A stretch of DNA of 51,060 bases from Bacteroidaceae bacterium (GTDB lineage: Bacteria; Bacteroidota; Bacteroidia; Bacteroidales; Bacteroidaceae). Of this stretch, positions 8,375 to 16,951 are shown one piece after another (position 1 is the stretch's first letter; each line of letters starts with the position of its first letter). The DNA lies in assembly GCA_024401055.1 (NCBI GenBank), contig JAKSLT010000011.1, positions 1-51,060 of the forward strand, read 5' to 3'. Under the pieces are notes generated by a model. The model did no database searches. It worked only from the letters and a program-made list of their open reading frames with translations, and was not told the DNA's origin. The position numbers and the translations under genes were made by a program.

Positions 8375-9046
8375 ATGCGATATAATCTACACCCCGACGT
8401 GGAGGCCTTCTCCACCGAAATAGGCGAGGCACTCCCCTATGACGTGCTACAGCCCCACCAGACGCATACGACGAACGTCCGCATCGTCACCTCGCGCGAC
8501 ACTTCCCGCGAAGACCTCCGCGAAGTCGATGCGCTCATCACCCCTCTCGCCGACTTTGCCATAGCCGTGCGCACCGCCGACTGCGTCCCCGTGCTCCTCT
8601 ACGACCCTGTGCAGCACGTCTGTGCCGCCGTGCATGCCGGTTGGCGCGGCACCGTGGGACGCATATCCCAAAAAACCATCGCCCTCATGGCTCAGGAGTT
8701 CGGCAGCCGTGCAGAAGACCTGCTGGCCGTAGTCGGCCCCAGCATCGGCCCCAACAATTTCCAGGTGGGAGAGGAAGTGGTGGAGGCTTTCGCCGCCGCC
8801 GGTTTCCCAATGGACCTTATCCACACCTTCCGCGGCCCTCGCCGTGAAGGTTCAATGGCAGAAGGCCATCACATTGACCTCTGGGCCGCCAACCACTGGC
8901 TCCTTACCGAGGCCGGACTCCTTCTCCCCAACGTCCAGGTGGCTGGCGTATGCACCTACGCCCATGCCGACCGCTTCTATTCGGCCCGCCACGACGGCAA
9001 CAACCATTCACGGCGCATAATCAACGTCATAAAACGAAAGATATAA
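8375..9046 (+). CDS. pgeF: Peptidoglycan editing factor / purine nucleoside phosphorylase (YfiH, LACC1 family)
   Basis: A 223-residue YfiH-family protein. The metal-binding triad is visible: His in QPHQTHT, Cys in RTADCVPVLLYDP and His in AAVHAGWRGT. The closing CTYAHADRFYSARHDG region is also typical. Members of this family have purine nucleoside phosphorylase or deaminase activity in some species. In E. coli the protein helps to keep peptidoglycan composition correct. Which activity applies here cannot be told. The ATG at 8375 gives the normal family length; the reading frame stays open further upstream, but that part overlaps the preceding gene. Confidence 0.9.
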   Translation: MRYNLHPDVEAFSTEIGEALPYDVLQPHQTHTTNVRIVTSRDTSREDLREVDALITPLADFAIAVRTADCVPVLLYDPVQHVCAAVHAGWRGTVGRISQKTIALMAQEFGSRAEDLLAVVGPSIGPNNFQVGEEVVEAFAAAGFPMDLIHTFRGPRREGSMAEGHHIDLWAANHWLLTEAGLLLPNVQVAGVCTYAHADRFYSARHDGNNHSRRIINVIKRKI

Positions 9047-9070
9047 GGATAACACCAAACGACCCCAACA

Positions 9071-10723
9071 ATGATATTACAGACATACTCAACAACGCTC
9101 ACACCAGAGGGCATCTCTCATGTTGTCAAGCAAGTGGAGAGCGACCTGCAACGGCGTAAGCACAAGGCCAGCGACATTATGTCCGCCTGCGTGACGCTGG
9201 AGGACCTGCTTGTCATCCTTTGCCAGTCGGCCGCCGAGGGCGAGGAGGCGAAGGTGATGATAGAGAAAGGCATCCACCGTACTTTGATACGCCTGAGCTG
9301 CAAGGGCGAACGCCTGTTGCCGGAGAAGATGATGCAAAGTCCGCAGTTGGACGTGATAGGCCAGGAGTACAGTGCCGAGGCCGAGAATATCATCCGCCAA
9401 CTGGTGCTGGGCGCCTATGCCGACCGCATCAAGTTCCGCCACAGCAAGGGAGTGAACACCTTCAAGGTCGTTGTCAGCAAAAATCAGAACGCAATGCTCT
9501 ACGAGACACTGATAGCCATTGTCTCGGCAGTGATACTCGGCGGCCTGATGCGCTTTACCCTTCCTGCGGGAGTATGTCAGGCCATCAGCTACAACCTATT
9601 GGAGCCGCTCTATATCCTTTTTCTCAATGCCATAAAGATGATAATGGCGCCCCTGGTGTTCTTCTCGCTGGCCTCTTGCGTGTCGGGCTTTTCCGACCTC
9701 AAGACCCTGGGACGCACGGGCTCCAAGGTGATGGGCGGCTACCTGTTTACCACGTGCCTGGCCATAGCCTTTTCATACTTTGTGATGACTTGGTTCAGTT
9801 TCTCGCCGATAGACCTCTCGCAGTTCGACCTTAAGCCCGTCGAGGCCGCCTCTATGGGGGCCGTCACCCTGAAGGACACGCTGATGGACATCATCCCCTC
9901 GAACTTTGTGGAGGCTTTCGTGAAGAGCAACATGATGCAGATAATATTCCTCTCCATCATGGTGGGTGCCGCGGCAGCCTCGCTTGACAAACGCTCCGAA
10001 CAGATAACGGAACTCATCTCTACGATGAGCGCTCTCTGCACCACCATCACCGGCTACATCACGCGCTGCATGCCCCTTGCCGTCTTCGGCTCCTTTGGCA
10101 GCATGGTGATAAATATCAACGGCGAGACGTTCCAGACAGTGGCCGTGTGGGTGGTGACCGTGTTCATCAGCCTCCTCTTCCTGTTGCTTCTCTATATTTT
10201 ACTCTTGGCCGTGGTGGGGCGCCTCAATCCTTTCGTGTTTATGCGAAAGTATGCAGGCGTGATGCTGGCCGCTCTCTCCACGAGTTCCAGCAATGCCACC
10301 ATTCCTTCCGCCCTCGAAGCCTGCGGCAAGCGCCTCGGCATTTCCCCGCAAGTCTATTCCTTCTCCATTCCTCTTGGTGCCACCGTCAATATGAACGGCA
10401 CCAGTGTGCTTTACATCACTCTCACCTTCTTCCTGGCCGCCATCACGGGCACAGCAATCGACCCCGGCATCATGTTCTCGCTAATCACGACCATAATCCT
10501 CGTGGCCATGGCCGCCCCCGGTGTGCCCGGCGGTGCCATAGCTTGCGAGATAATGCTTTTGGCGCTGGTTGGCGCTCCCGTTGAGTCCATAGCCCTCGTG
10601 CTGGGCATCATGCCTCTCGTGGAGCCCTTCCTCACTCTCGTCAATGTACTGAGCGACGGCATCGTCACGGCCATCGTGGCCCGCAGGGAAGGGAAGGTGG
10701 ACATGGAAATGTATAATTCTTAA
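9071..10723 (+). CDS. Cation:dicarboxylate/amino acid symporter (DAACS family) with N-terminal soluble domain
   Basis: A 550-residue membrane protein. From about residue 145 it is a DAACS transporter, which imports dicarboxylates or acidic amino acids with Na+ or H+. Signature motifs are the serine-rich STSSSNATIPSALEACGK, the NMNGTSVLY cation-site motif (usually NMDGT) and APGVPGGAIACE. Many hydrophobic helices are present. The first 140 residues are soluble and not part of the standard fold. They end in ENIIRQLVLGAYADRIKFRH, which faintly recalls the helix of RsbW-type ATP-binding domains; this is a weak impression. The substrate is not predictable. Confidence 0.82.
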   Translation: MILQTYSTTLTPEGISHVVKQVESDLQRRKHKASDIMSACVTLEDLLVILCQSAAEGEEAKVMIEKGIHRTLIRLSCKGERLLPEKMMQSPQLDVIGQEYSAEAENIIRQLVLGAYADRIKFRHSKGVNTFKVVVSKNQNAMLYETLIAIVSAVILGGLMRFTLPAGVCQAISYNLLEPLYILFLNAIKMIMAPLVFFSLASCVSGFSDLKTLGRTGSKVMGGYLFTTCLAIAFSYFVMTWFSFSPIDLSQFDLKPVEAASMGAVTLKDTLMDIIPSNFVEAFVKSNMMQIIFLSIMVGAAAASLDKRSEQITELISTMSALCTTITGYITRCMPLAVFGSFGSMVININGETFQTVAVWVVTVFISLLFLLLLYILLLAVVGRLNPFVFMRKYAGVMLAALSTSSSNATIPSALEACGKRLGISPQVYSFSIPLGATVNMNGTSVLYITLTFFLAAITGTAIDPGIMFSLITTIILVAMAAPGVPGGAIACEIMLLALVGAPVESIALVLGIMPLVEPFLTLVNVLSDGIVTAIVARREGKVDMEMYNS

Positions 10724-10766
10724 TCTTCGCTCCCCGTCGTATCAATTACTTCTCCACTCCTTCTGC

Positions 10767-11354
10767 ATGAAAATCATCTATTTCCACGGCTTCGGTTCCT
10801 CCCACGCCTCCGGCACGGTGGAACTCCTGCGCCTCCATCTCCCCGACGATGAAATCATCGCCCCCGACATTCCCGTTGACCCGCAGGAAGCCCTGCCTTA
10901 TCTCCTCCAGTACGTGGAACAGGAGGCTCCCGACCTCATCATCGGCACCAGCATGGGCGGAATGTACGCCCAGCAGATGCGCGGCCACCGGCGCATCCTC
11001 GTCAATCCGGCTTTCAACATGAGCACGATGAGCCGCGTGCTCCACACCGGCGAGCACCGTTTCTTCTCCGGCCGTTACGACGGACAGAAGACCTTCCGCA
11101 TCACCCGCGACATCATCCAGCGCCACAATCAGATGGAGCGCCAGCAGTTCAAGGACATTCCCGAGGCTGACAAACCCCTCGTGTGGGGCCTCTTCGGCAC
11201 CCGCGACGTCGCCCCCAAGAACTACGACACGTTCAAGAAACACTATCTCCCCGACCACGCCATCCGCTTCGAGGGTGAGCACCAGCTCAACGACCGTGTC
11301 GTGAAGCAAGTGCTTCTGCCACTTATCAAGACCCTCCCCCAACCCCTCCCTTAA
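10767..11354 (+). CDS. YqiA/YcfP-family alpha/beta hydrolase
   Basis: A 195-residue alpha/beta-hydrolase fold protein of the UPF0227 esterase group. It starts with IIYFHGFGSS (oxyanion-hole loop) and has the nucleophile elbow GTSMGG with Ser62. A later FGTRD and the final EGEHQL supply the likely Asp and His of the triad. The substrate is unknown; E. coli YqiA hydrolyses short acyl esters. The last residues (TLPQPLP) and the stop codon are encoded by a G+C-rich palindromic element that begins at about 11328, so the natural C-terminus may have been replaced by a few residues. Confidence 0.8.
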   Translation: MKIIYFHGFGSSHASGTVELLRLHLPDDEIIAPDIPVDPQEALPYLLQYVEQEAPDLIIGTSMGGMYAQQMRGHRRILVNPAFNMSTMSRVLHTGEHRFFSGRYDGQKTFRITRDIIQRHNQMERQQFKDIPEADKPLVWGLFGTRDVAPKNYDTFKKHYLPDHAIRFEGEHQLNDRVVKQVLLPLIKTLPQPLP

Positions 11355-11400
11355 AGGGCGAAGACCCTCCCCCGCCCCCTCCCTAAAGGGCGGGGAGTAG
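11328..11400. repeat. Two tandem G+C-rich palindromic units overlapping the 3' end of the YqiA-like gene
   Basis: Two head-to-tail units each begin AAGACCCTCCCCC and contain a CCCT..AAAGGG hairpin (11328-11360 and 11361-11399). The first unit supplies the stop codon of the upstream gene (TAA inside CCCTTAAAGGG). The units are in inverted orientation to the copy at 11483-11548. Confidence 0.8.
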
Positions 11401-11452
11401 ATATGTGCGAGCGATAAACTTTCCTTTAACCTTTAACCATAAACCTTCCTCC

Positions 11453-12376
11453 ATGACCAAAGCTCTTAATATATTACGTCTTCATTCCATTCCCCGCCCT
11501 TTAAGGGAGGGGTTAGGGGCGGGTCTGCGGGGGTTAGGGGCGGGTCTTCTTTTTCTCCTCTCGCTTTCGGCCAAGTCTCAGGAAGTGTGTCTGCCAGCCG
11601 ACTCCGCCCGCGTGGTCGAGATTTTGGAGCAGGCGCCAGCCGATGCCGGTGTGACTTATTTCGCGCGGCAGTTTATAGGTGTCCCCTATGTGGGGCACAC
11701 GTTGGAGAAGAGTCTCGACGATGAGCCCCTTGTCATTAATCTCCGCGAATTGGACTGCACTACCTATGTGGAGACGGTAGCGGCACTCTGGCAGGCCAAC
11801 CGCGACAAACGCCACGCCACCTACGGCTCATACAAGCGTTGGCTCGCACGCTATCGCTATTGGAACGGCCAGCGCGACGATTATCTCTCCCGTCATCATT
11901 ATTTCTCGTGGTGGTGGCACGACAACGTGCGCCAGGGCATCCTTTCCGAGGTGGATCTCTCCGCTTCGGGCGCAGAGCTCACCCCGATGGTGGTGAAGCT
12001 TAACTACATGTCGCTTCATCCTGAGCTCTATCAGCAGCTCAACGCCCACCGCGAGTGGCTTCCGCGCCTACAGAAGATGGAACAGGAATACAGTGGTCAC
12101 GACGGTCTCTTCCTCTCCAAACAAGAGCTCCTGCGCAAGGGCAGCAAGGCCTTCCGCGGCATCATAAAGGATGGCGACGTCATCGCCATCGTCACCACCA
12201 AGGGAGGCCTCGACTATTCTCATCTGGGCTTTGCCTCTTGGCAGGGCGACGGGCGCCTGCATCTGCTTAATGCCTCCAGTATTCATCATAAGGTGGTGGA
12301 TGAGCCTAAAACTCTTTACAAGTACCTCTCTGAACACAAAACCAGTGTGGGAATTCGCGTTTTCAGGTTGAAGTAA
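11453..12376 (+). CDS. Secreted DUF1460 protein (NlpC/P60-like fold, possible amidase)
   Basis: A 307-residue protein of the DUF1460 family, whose known members have a papain-like NlpC/P60 fold and cleave peptidoglycan-like amides. The probable catalytic Cys lies in LRELDCTTYVETVAAL, and a His lies in GLDYSHLGFA. The N-terminus should be a signal peptide (LLFLLSLSAKSQ). Between the start ATG and this hydrophobic core, about 20 residues (such as RPLREGLGAGLRGLGAG) are encoded by a G+C-rich palindromic element. No other ATG is available downstream before the mature domain. The function in wall recycling is inferred from the family. Confidence 0.82.
   Translation: MTKALNILRLHSIPRPLREGLGAGLRGLGAGLLFLLSLSAKSQEVCLPADSARVVEILEQAPADAGVTYFARQFIGVPYVGHTLEKSLDDEPLVINLRELDCTTYVETVAALWQANRDKRHATYGSYKRWLARYRYWNGQRDDYLSRHHYFSWWWHDNVRQGILSEVDLSASGAELTPMVVKLNYMSLHPELYQQLNAHREWLPRLQKMEQEYSGHDGLFLSKQELLRKGSKAFRGIIKDGDVIAIVTTKGGLDYSHLGFASWQGDGRLHLLNASSIHHKVVDEPKTLYKYLSEHKTSVGIRVFRLK
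11483..11548. repeat. G+C-rich palindromic element inside the signal-peptide coding region of the DUF1460 gene
   Basis: It contains CCCCGCCCTTTAAGGGAGGG and two copies of TTAGGGGCGGGTCT in tandem. Its left end (CATTCCATTCCCC) and the end motif GGGGCGGGTCTT are repeated, on the other strand, at 28168-28214. It is read without a stop in the gene's frame. Confidence 0.85.
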
Positions 12377-12408
12377 ATAGGTTTCCTCGCTGTTTTACAG
12401 CACTGTGC

Positions 12409-12439
12409 TTGGCCATTTCCCTTATTTTTCGTAACTTTG
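12409..12439 (+). promoter_or_regulatory. Promoter for the amidase gene
   Basis: TTG (12409-12411), 20 bases, then TAACTTTG (12432-12439): a near-ideal Bacteroidetes promoter. The predicted start of transcription at about 12445 leaves a leader of about 20 bases to the ATG at 12467. Confidence 0.75.
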
Positions 12440-12466
12440 CCGCGGAAATATATGAAATATACTTCT

Positions 12467-13231
12467 ATGAAGCATCCTTTTACCCTCATATTGCTGTTTG
12501 CCGTCTGCTGTCTGTCGTCGTCGTTCACCCTCGTTATTGACGCAGGTCACGGCGGGCGCGACGCTGGTGCCGTGGGAGCCTACAGCAAGGAAAAAGACAT
12601 CAACCTCGCCGTGGCGCTGGCTTTCGGCCGTATGGTGAAGGACAGCTGTTCCGACGTGAAGATTATCTATACGCGCAGCACCGACGTCTTCATTCCCTTG
12701 CAGGAACGCGCCAACATCGCCAACCGCGCCAAGGCCGACCTCTTCATCAGCATCCACACCAATGCCTCTCCCAAAGGCGGCGTAGCCCGCGGCGTCGAGA
12801 CCTACACGCTGGGTATGCACCGCGCTGCCGACAATCTCGCGGTGGCCAAACGCGAGAACTCCGTCATCAAGTTCGAGAAAGACTACGAACAGAAATACGA
12901 GGGCTTTGACCCCAACTCCGCTGAGTCGTACATCATCTTTGAAATCATGCAGGACACCTACATGAAGCAGTCCGTGGAGCTTGCCAAGTGCATACAGAAT
13001 CAGTATGTGAGCCACGGGCGTCCCAACCGCGGCGTTCATCAGGCCGGTTTCCTCGTGCTGAGGCAGGTAGGCATGCCCAGCGTGCTCACGGAGCTCGGTT
13101 TCATCTCCACGCCCGCCGACGAGGACTTCCTAAACTCCGACGCCGGTCGCAGTACCATGGCCGAGAGCATCTACAAAGGTTTCTGCCGCTACAGAAATCT
13201 TACCTCCCCCAAAAACGAACAACAGAAATAA
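12467..13231 (+). CDS. N-acetylmuramoyl-L-alanine amidase (Amidase_3, AmiC-like)
   Basis: A 254-residue exported zinc amidase that cuts the bond between MurNAc and L-Ala in peptidoglycan. It has a signal peptide (LILLFAVCCLSSS). The Amidase_3 motifs are LVIDAGHGGRDAG (first zinc His), the region around KRENSVIKFE (Glu), FISIHTNAS (second His) and PSVLTELGFIS (catalytic Glu). There is no AMIN or binding domain. ATG 12467 was chosen because the promoter at 12409-12439 would leave almost no leader for the other in-frame ATG at 12452. It is followed after 15 bases by an MCE-domain gene and probably shares its transcript. Confidence 0.92.
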   Translation: MKHPFTLILLFAVCCLSSSFTLVIDAGHGGRDAGAVGAYSKEKDINLAVALAFGRMVKDSCSDVKIIYTRSTDVFIPLQERANIANRAKADLFISIHTNASPKGGVARGVETYTLGMHRAADNLAVAKRENSVIKFEKDYEQKYEGFDPNSAESYIIFEIMQDTYMKQSVELAKCIQNQYVSHGRPNRGVHQAGFLVLRQVGMPSVLTELGFISTPADEDFLNSDAGRSTMAESIYKGFCRYRNLTSPKNEQQK

Positions 13232-13246
13232 TCTCTATAAAACCTT

Positions 13247-14170
13247 ATGAAAGTCTGGACCAAAGAAGTCAAGATAGCCCTCACCGCCATAGTAGCCTTT
13301 GTGTGCGTGTTTATTGGCATCAATTTCCTTAAGGGCATCAACGTGTTCGAATCGAGCAACACTTACTACGTGAAGTTCCGCGACTGTGCCGGCTTGCAGG
13401 TCACCAATCCAGTCTATGCCAACGGCTTCCCCGTGGGCATAGTGCGCGAAATCAATTATAACTATTCCGACAACGACGGCGTGGTGGCTACCATCGAACT
13501 CGACAAGGAGATGCGCATTCCCAAGGGCAGCACCGCCGAACTCGTCGCCGGAATCATGGGCGGCGTAACGATGAACCTCGTCATGGGCCCCAACCCTACA
13601 CAGTTTATCGAGACGCACGACACCATAACGGGCGGGCCGCAGGCCGGAGCCCTCGACATGGCGGCCAACATGATTCCCGACATCCAGAAACTCCTGCCTA
13701 AGCTCGACAGCATTCTGGCCAACCTCAACGCCCTCACCGGCAATCCCGCCCTGAATGCTTCGCTCGACAACTTCCAGGCCATAACCACCGACCTGCGCCA
13801 GACCTCATCCGCACTGCCCGGCACCATGCAGCAGATTGACGGCATGGCCACCCATTTCAACAGCGTGAGCGGAAAGGTGGACGCTCTTGACTTCGATGCT
13901 ACGCTCAAGAGTGTGGACAGCACCCTCAATGCCGCTCATTCCCTCATGGCCCGCCTTGACGGCGTCAGCCAGAACCTCAACGGCATGACGCAGACTCTCA
14001 ACGGCAAACTCAGCAGCAAGGACAATTCCTTAGGTCTCCTCCTCAACGACACCCGTATGCACTCCGACATCAACCACACCATCCAGAGTGCCGACTCCCT
14101 CCTCTCCGACATCAAGGCCCATCCCAAGCGCTACATCAACATCAGCGTCTTCGGCGGCAAGAGCAAGTAG
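13247..14170 (+). CDS. MlaD-family (MCE domain) lipid-transport protein
   Basis: A 307-residue protein with one N-terminal membrane anchor (VKIALTAIVAFVCVFIGINF) and an MCE domain at about residues 35-120 (YYVKFRDCAGLQVTNPVYANG, stopping before GFPVGIV; then VAGIMGGVTMNLVMG). The remainder is a long helical region with Asn/Leu-rich repeats (for example MARLDGVSQNLNGMTQTLNG), as in MlaD/PqiB-type substrate-binding proteins that pass phospholipids across the periplasm. Permease and ATPase partners (MlaE, MlaF) are not in this window. A strong terminator follows at 14189. Confidence 0.88.
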   Translation: MKVWTKEVKIALTAIVAFVCVFIGINFLKGINVFESSNTYYVKFRDCAGLQVTNPVYANGFPVGIVREINYNYSDNDGVVATIELDKEMRIPKGSTAELVAGIMGGVTMNLVMGPNPTQFIETHDTITGGPQAGALDMAANMIPDIQKLLPKLDSILANLNALTGNPALNASLDNFQAITTDLRQTSSALPGTMQQIDGMATHFNSVSGKVDALDFDATLKSVDSTLNAAHSLMARLDGVSQNLNGMTQTLNGKLSSKDNSLGLLLNDTRMHSDINHTIQSADSLLSDIKAHPKRYINISVFGGKSK

Positions 14171-14188
14171 GGGCCTCACCTGATACGA

Positions 14189-14238
14189 AAGAGGCCGGTA
14201 CTGCGCGACATCGCGCAGAGCCGGCCTCTTGTCTTTTT
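14189..14238 (+). terminator. Intrinsic terminator after the MCE gene
   Basis: A 10-bp stem (AAGAGGCCGG / CCGGCCTCTT) encloses a second perfect hairpin (CTGCGCGA CA TCGCGCAG) and is followed by GTCTTTTT. The nested stem makes it unusually stable. Confidence 0.88.
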
Positions 14239-14325
14239 AGGACAACAGGCAACTTAAATTGTCAGTTGTCAAATAGTAAAAGAAATAATTTATTACTTTT
14301 TATTTTTTACTTTTTACTTAATAAC

Positions 14326-16425
14326 ATGCAACACAGACTATTCTTCATCCTTATCCTCTTCCTTTCCGGCCTCCTCTCCGCTTCGGCCCAGGAAGAAGCC
14401 CCGCGCGGCCACTGCGCCCTCTGCGGCCAGAAGTTCGGCACGCTCGCTCCCGAGAGTCATCCCCTCCGCGTCAAGGCCCGCGCCGACATGAAGGACTGGA
14501 ATCCCACGAATGTCATCGACCTCTGCATAGCCTTCAACCACGACGGCCGCGACATCGCCATAGAGGAACAAGGCTCCATACAGAACTACGCCGAGAAGGT
14601 GGTGCAGACGATGAACGAAGTGTTCTTCAACTCCGGCCTCGACTGCAAGTACCGCCTCGCGGGCACCGTGGTGATAGACGCCAAACTCACGTCCGTGGCG
14701 CAGGGTCCCTCCGTATGCTACAACAGCGCAGAACTGCGCGAGGAGGTGAAGCGCCTGCAGGCCGACATCACCGTACTCTTCGTGCAGTGCAGCGGCCTCG
14801 ACGGTGTGTCCGGCAACGCCTTCTACTGCGCAGAGCCCGGCTTCGGCTACGCCTGTTGCCAGACGCGCGGCACCTGCCGCACCCTCACGCCGGCCCATGA
14901 AGCCGGCCACGTCATTGGTTGCGGTCATTCGCGCGACGTAGATATAGAGGAGAACCACGAATATGCCGTAGGCGCCACGCGCTTTGACGATAAGGGCCAA
15001 CAGTACAGCACCGTCATGGGCTACAACGGCATACTCATTCCCTATTTCTCCTCCCCCGACACCTATTACAATGGTCTCCAGATGGGCTCTGCCACCGAGG
15101 ACAACTGCCGCCGCATCAGGGAGCGTCTCCCCGAGGTGGTGCGTCTCGGCGAGCCCCGCTATACCTACGAGCTCGGCCAGTACGAGTGGTTCCCCGACCA
15201 GTACGAACAGACCCTCTCCGTCAGCCTCTCCGGCCAGAAGGCCTACCGCATCACGCCGGACTGCGACTGGATTACCGTCAACCCCACGATGGGCTATCTT
15301 GAGGAGCCCTTCACCATCCAGGTGAAGTACAACGACACCGGCCGTCCCCGCACGGGCCACGTCACCGTGTCGGACTATGACAAAGGCAACCCCGAATACA
15401 CCCGCGACGACATCCTCGGCGACGCCGTCGTGACCGTCACCCAACTGGCCGAGGGCACCGTGGCCATCCTGCCCGAGGAGTGGAACGCCCCCGCCGCCGG
15501 CGGCACGCAGGACGTGCGCTTCGTCACGGGCACCCACTTCACCGTCAGCGGCGCCCCCGATTGGCTCAAGCTCAGCACCGCCGAAGCCTACGGCAACACC
15601 ACCGTGAAGGTCACCGCCGCGCCCAACACCGCATCCGCTTCCCGCACCGCCACCCTCACCGTAGCCAGCGGCTACGACGGCTTCACCACGAAGTTCGTCG
15701 TGCGTCAGGACGGCCAGGGCGTAGCCCCCTTCAGCGTTGACGCCACGAGCCTCAAGGCCGACGGCAAGGCCCAGACCTTCACCGTCAACCTCACCGCCTC
15801 CACCGCCTTCACCGCCAGCGTGAGCGATGCCTCGTGGCTCGCCGTCACCCCCGCCAAGGGCAACGGCAACACCGCCCTCACCATTCGCGTGAGCGAGAAC
15901 AAGGGCAAGGCCCGCACCGGTACCGTCACCGTCAGCGCTGTAAACGGAAGCGTGAATCCCATTACCGTCACCGTCAGCCAGGAAGCCGGCGGCGGCGACC
16001 GCCCCACCTCCGAACTCTATCAACTCGACTTCGGCCAGTGGCAGCCCGACAGCAAGGCCCAGAGCACCACGGTGGGCCTCACCACCACCAGTGCCTACTA
16101 CGCCAAGACCTCCGCCTCCTGGCTCACCGTAAGTCCCGCCAAGGGCGAGGGCAGCGCCAAACTCACCCTCACCGTGAAGGCCAACACCTCCACGAAGGAG
16201 CGCACCGCCACCCTCACCGTCGTCAATGAGAAGGGCACCGACTCAGTGCAGCTCACCGTCACCCAGCAAGGCAAGCCCGACGGCATAGAGTCCCCCGTCA
16301 CCCTTGACGAAAGCTCACGCCAAGGAAAAATGTACGACATGCAGGGCCGCGCCATCACCCCCGGAGTTCCCTCAAGGGCGGTCGGAGGCGTATTTATCCA
16401 GAACGGCCGCAAGGTCATCCGCTAA
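14326..16425 (+). CDS. Secreted metzincin-like metalloprotease with BACON domains
   Basis: A 699-residue exported protein. The signal peptide is residues 1-21. The zinc motif H191-E-A-G-H195-V-I-G-C-G-H201 fits HExxHxxGxxH, and a Met-turn (YSTVMGY) follows, so the catalytic part resembles metzincins. Two cysteines (CALCG) begin the mature form. Residues from about 300 to 660 hold three clear BACON-type beta-sandwiches (each with a core such as SWLAVTPAKGNGNT) and a more diverged one before them; such domains are thought to bind mucin or carbohydrate. The C-terminus (MYDMQGRAITP ... IQNGRKVIR) matches the tail on other secreted proteins here. It stands alone between two terminators. The protein target is unknown. 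Confidence 0.82.
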   Translation: MQHRLFFILILFLSGLLSASAQEEAPRGHCALCGQKFGTLAPESHPLRVKARADMKDWNPTNVIDLCIAFNHDGRDIAIEEQGSIQNYAEKVVQTMNEVFFNSGLDCKYRLAGTVVIDAKLTSVAQGPSVCYNSAELREEVKRLQADITVLFVQCSGLDGVSGNAFYCAEPGFGYACCQTRGTCRTLTPAHEAGHVIGCGHSRDVDIEENHEYAVGATRFDDKGQQYSTVMGYNGILIPYFSSPDTYYNGLQMGSATEDNCRRIRERLPEVVRLGEPRYTYELGQYEWFPDQYEQTLSVSLSGQKAYRITPDCDWITVNPTMGYLEEPFTIQVKYNDTGRPRTGHVTVSDYDKGNPEYTRDDILGDAVVTVTQLAEGTVAILPEEWNAPAAGGTQDVRFVTGTHFTVSGAPDWLKLSTAEAYGNTTVKVTAAPNTASASRTATLTVASGYDGFTTKFVVRQDGQGVAPFSVDATSLKADGKAQTFTVNLTASTAFTASVSDASWLAVTPAKGNGNTALTIRVSENKGKARTGTVTVSAVNGSVNPITVTVSQEAGGGDRPTSELYQLDFGQWQPDSKAQSTTVGLTTTSAYYAKTSASWLTVSPAKGEGSAKLTLTVKANTSTKERTATLTVVNEKGTDSVQLTVTQQGKPDGIESPVTLDESSRQGKMYDMQGRAITPGVPSRAVGGVFIQNGRKVIR

Positions 16426-16450
16426 ACATACGCGCATACCTTGTTGATAT

Positions 16451-16492
16451 ACTTGCAAGTCCTGCTCGCGAGCATGACTTGCAAGTTTTTTT
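16451..16492 (+). terminator. Intrinsic terminator after the metalloprotease gene
   Basis: An 11-bp stem (ACTTGCAAGTC / GACTTGCAAGT) encloses an inner palindrome TGCTCGCGAGCA and is followed by a run of eight T. Confidence 0.9.
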
Positions 16493-16522
16493 ATTGGTAT
16501 CAGGGGGAAACGCACGGGCATA

Positions 16523-16767
16523 CCCCGAAGGGGTTTAACAACCCAGACAGGGGCTCATCGGCTTGCCGCTCGCCAATGCGAGAACGCCCCTGGTCGCAAG
16601 TGCGACCGCTCGGCCCGTAGGGACGCTTGCCAGAGCAAGAACCGTGCGCGCCCCTGCGGGGCATAACAGCAAGAACCTGTGGATGTTGTGCCCCGCTGGG
16701 GCGGATATGGCGCTACTTCAATCAACAGGGGCGCTGCCCCTGCCTGGGTTGCGTACCCCCTTCGGGG
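16523..16767. repeat. Composite inverted-repeat element, interrupted copy
   Basis: The outer arms (CCCCGAAGGGG...AACCCAG and CTGGGTT...CCCCTTCGGGG) are imperfect inverted repeats. The inner part (CGCCCCAGCGGGGCACAAC on the minus strand, then CATCCACAGG) is nearly the same as that at 49277-49329. The left arm is broken by about 30 extra bases (TCATCGGC...GCGAGAA) inside AGGGGC|GCCCCT, which suggests a secondary insertion. Short open frames here (such as one reading TQAGAAPL) look spurious. Confidence 0.85.
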
Positions 16768-16951
16768 CATACGTAAGCCCTCTTGCACAGATATCTTCCA
16801 AACCTCCAGCATTTACGAAGGAAGAGGAAGACAACGCTTGTTTTTATCGGATATATTGCTGTCCGGGGAAAAAGAATGTAATCTTTCGTATCGTTTGAGA
16901 AAGCAGGTAATTTGAGAGATTACCAATAGTATGGGCTTACCCTTTATGAAA

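Noticed and set aside
14338-16023. A 561-residue open frame on the minus strand across the metalloprotease gene
   Set aside because: It mirrors the G+C-rich codons of the true gene, is full of Gly/Ala/Val without family motifs and has no promoter. The plus-strand gene has a signal peptide, zinc site and clear domains.
16555-16915. Small open frames within the composite inverted-repeat element
   Set aside because: Similar frames appear on both strands of the copy at 49211-49395 and arise from the palindrome itself; no start signals or family features are present.
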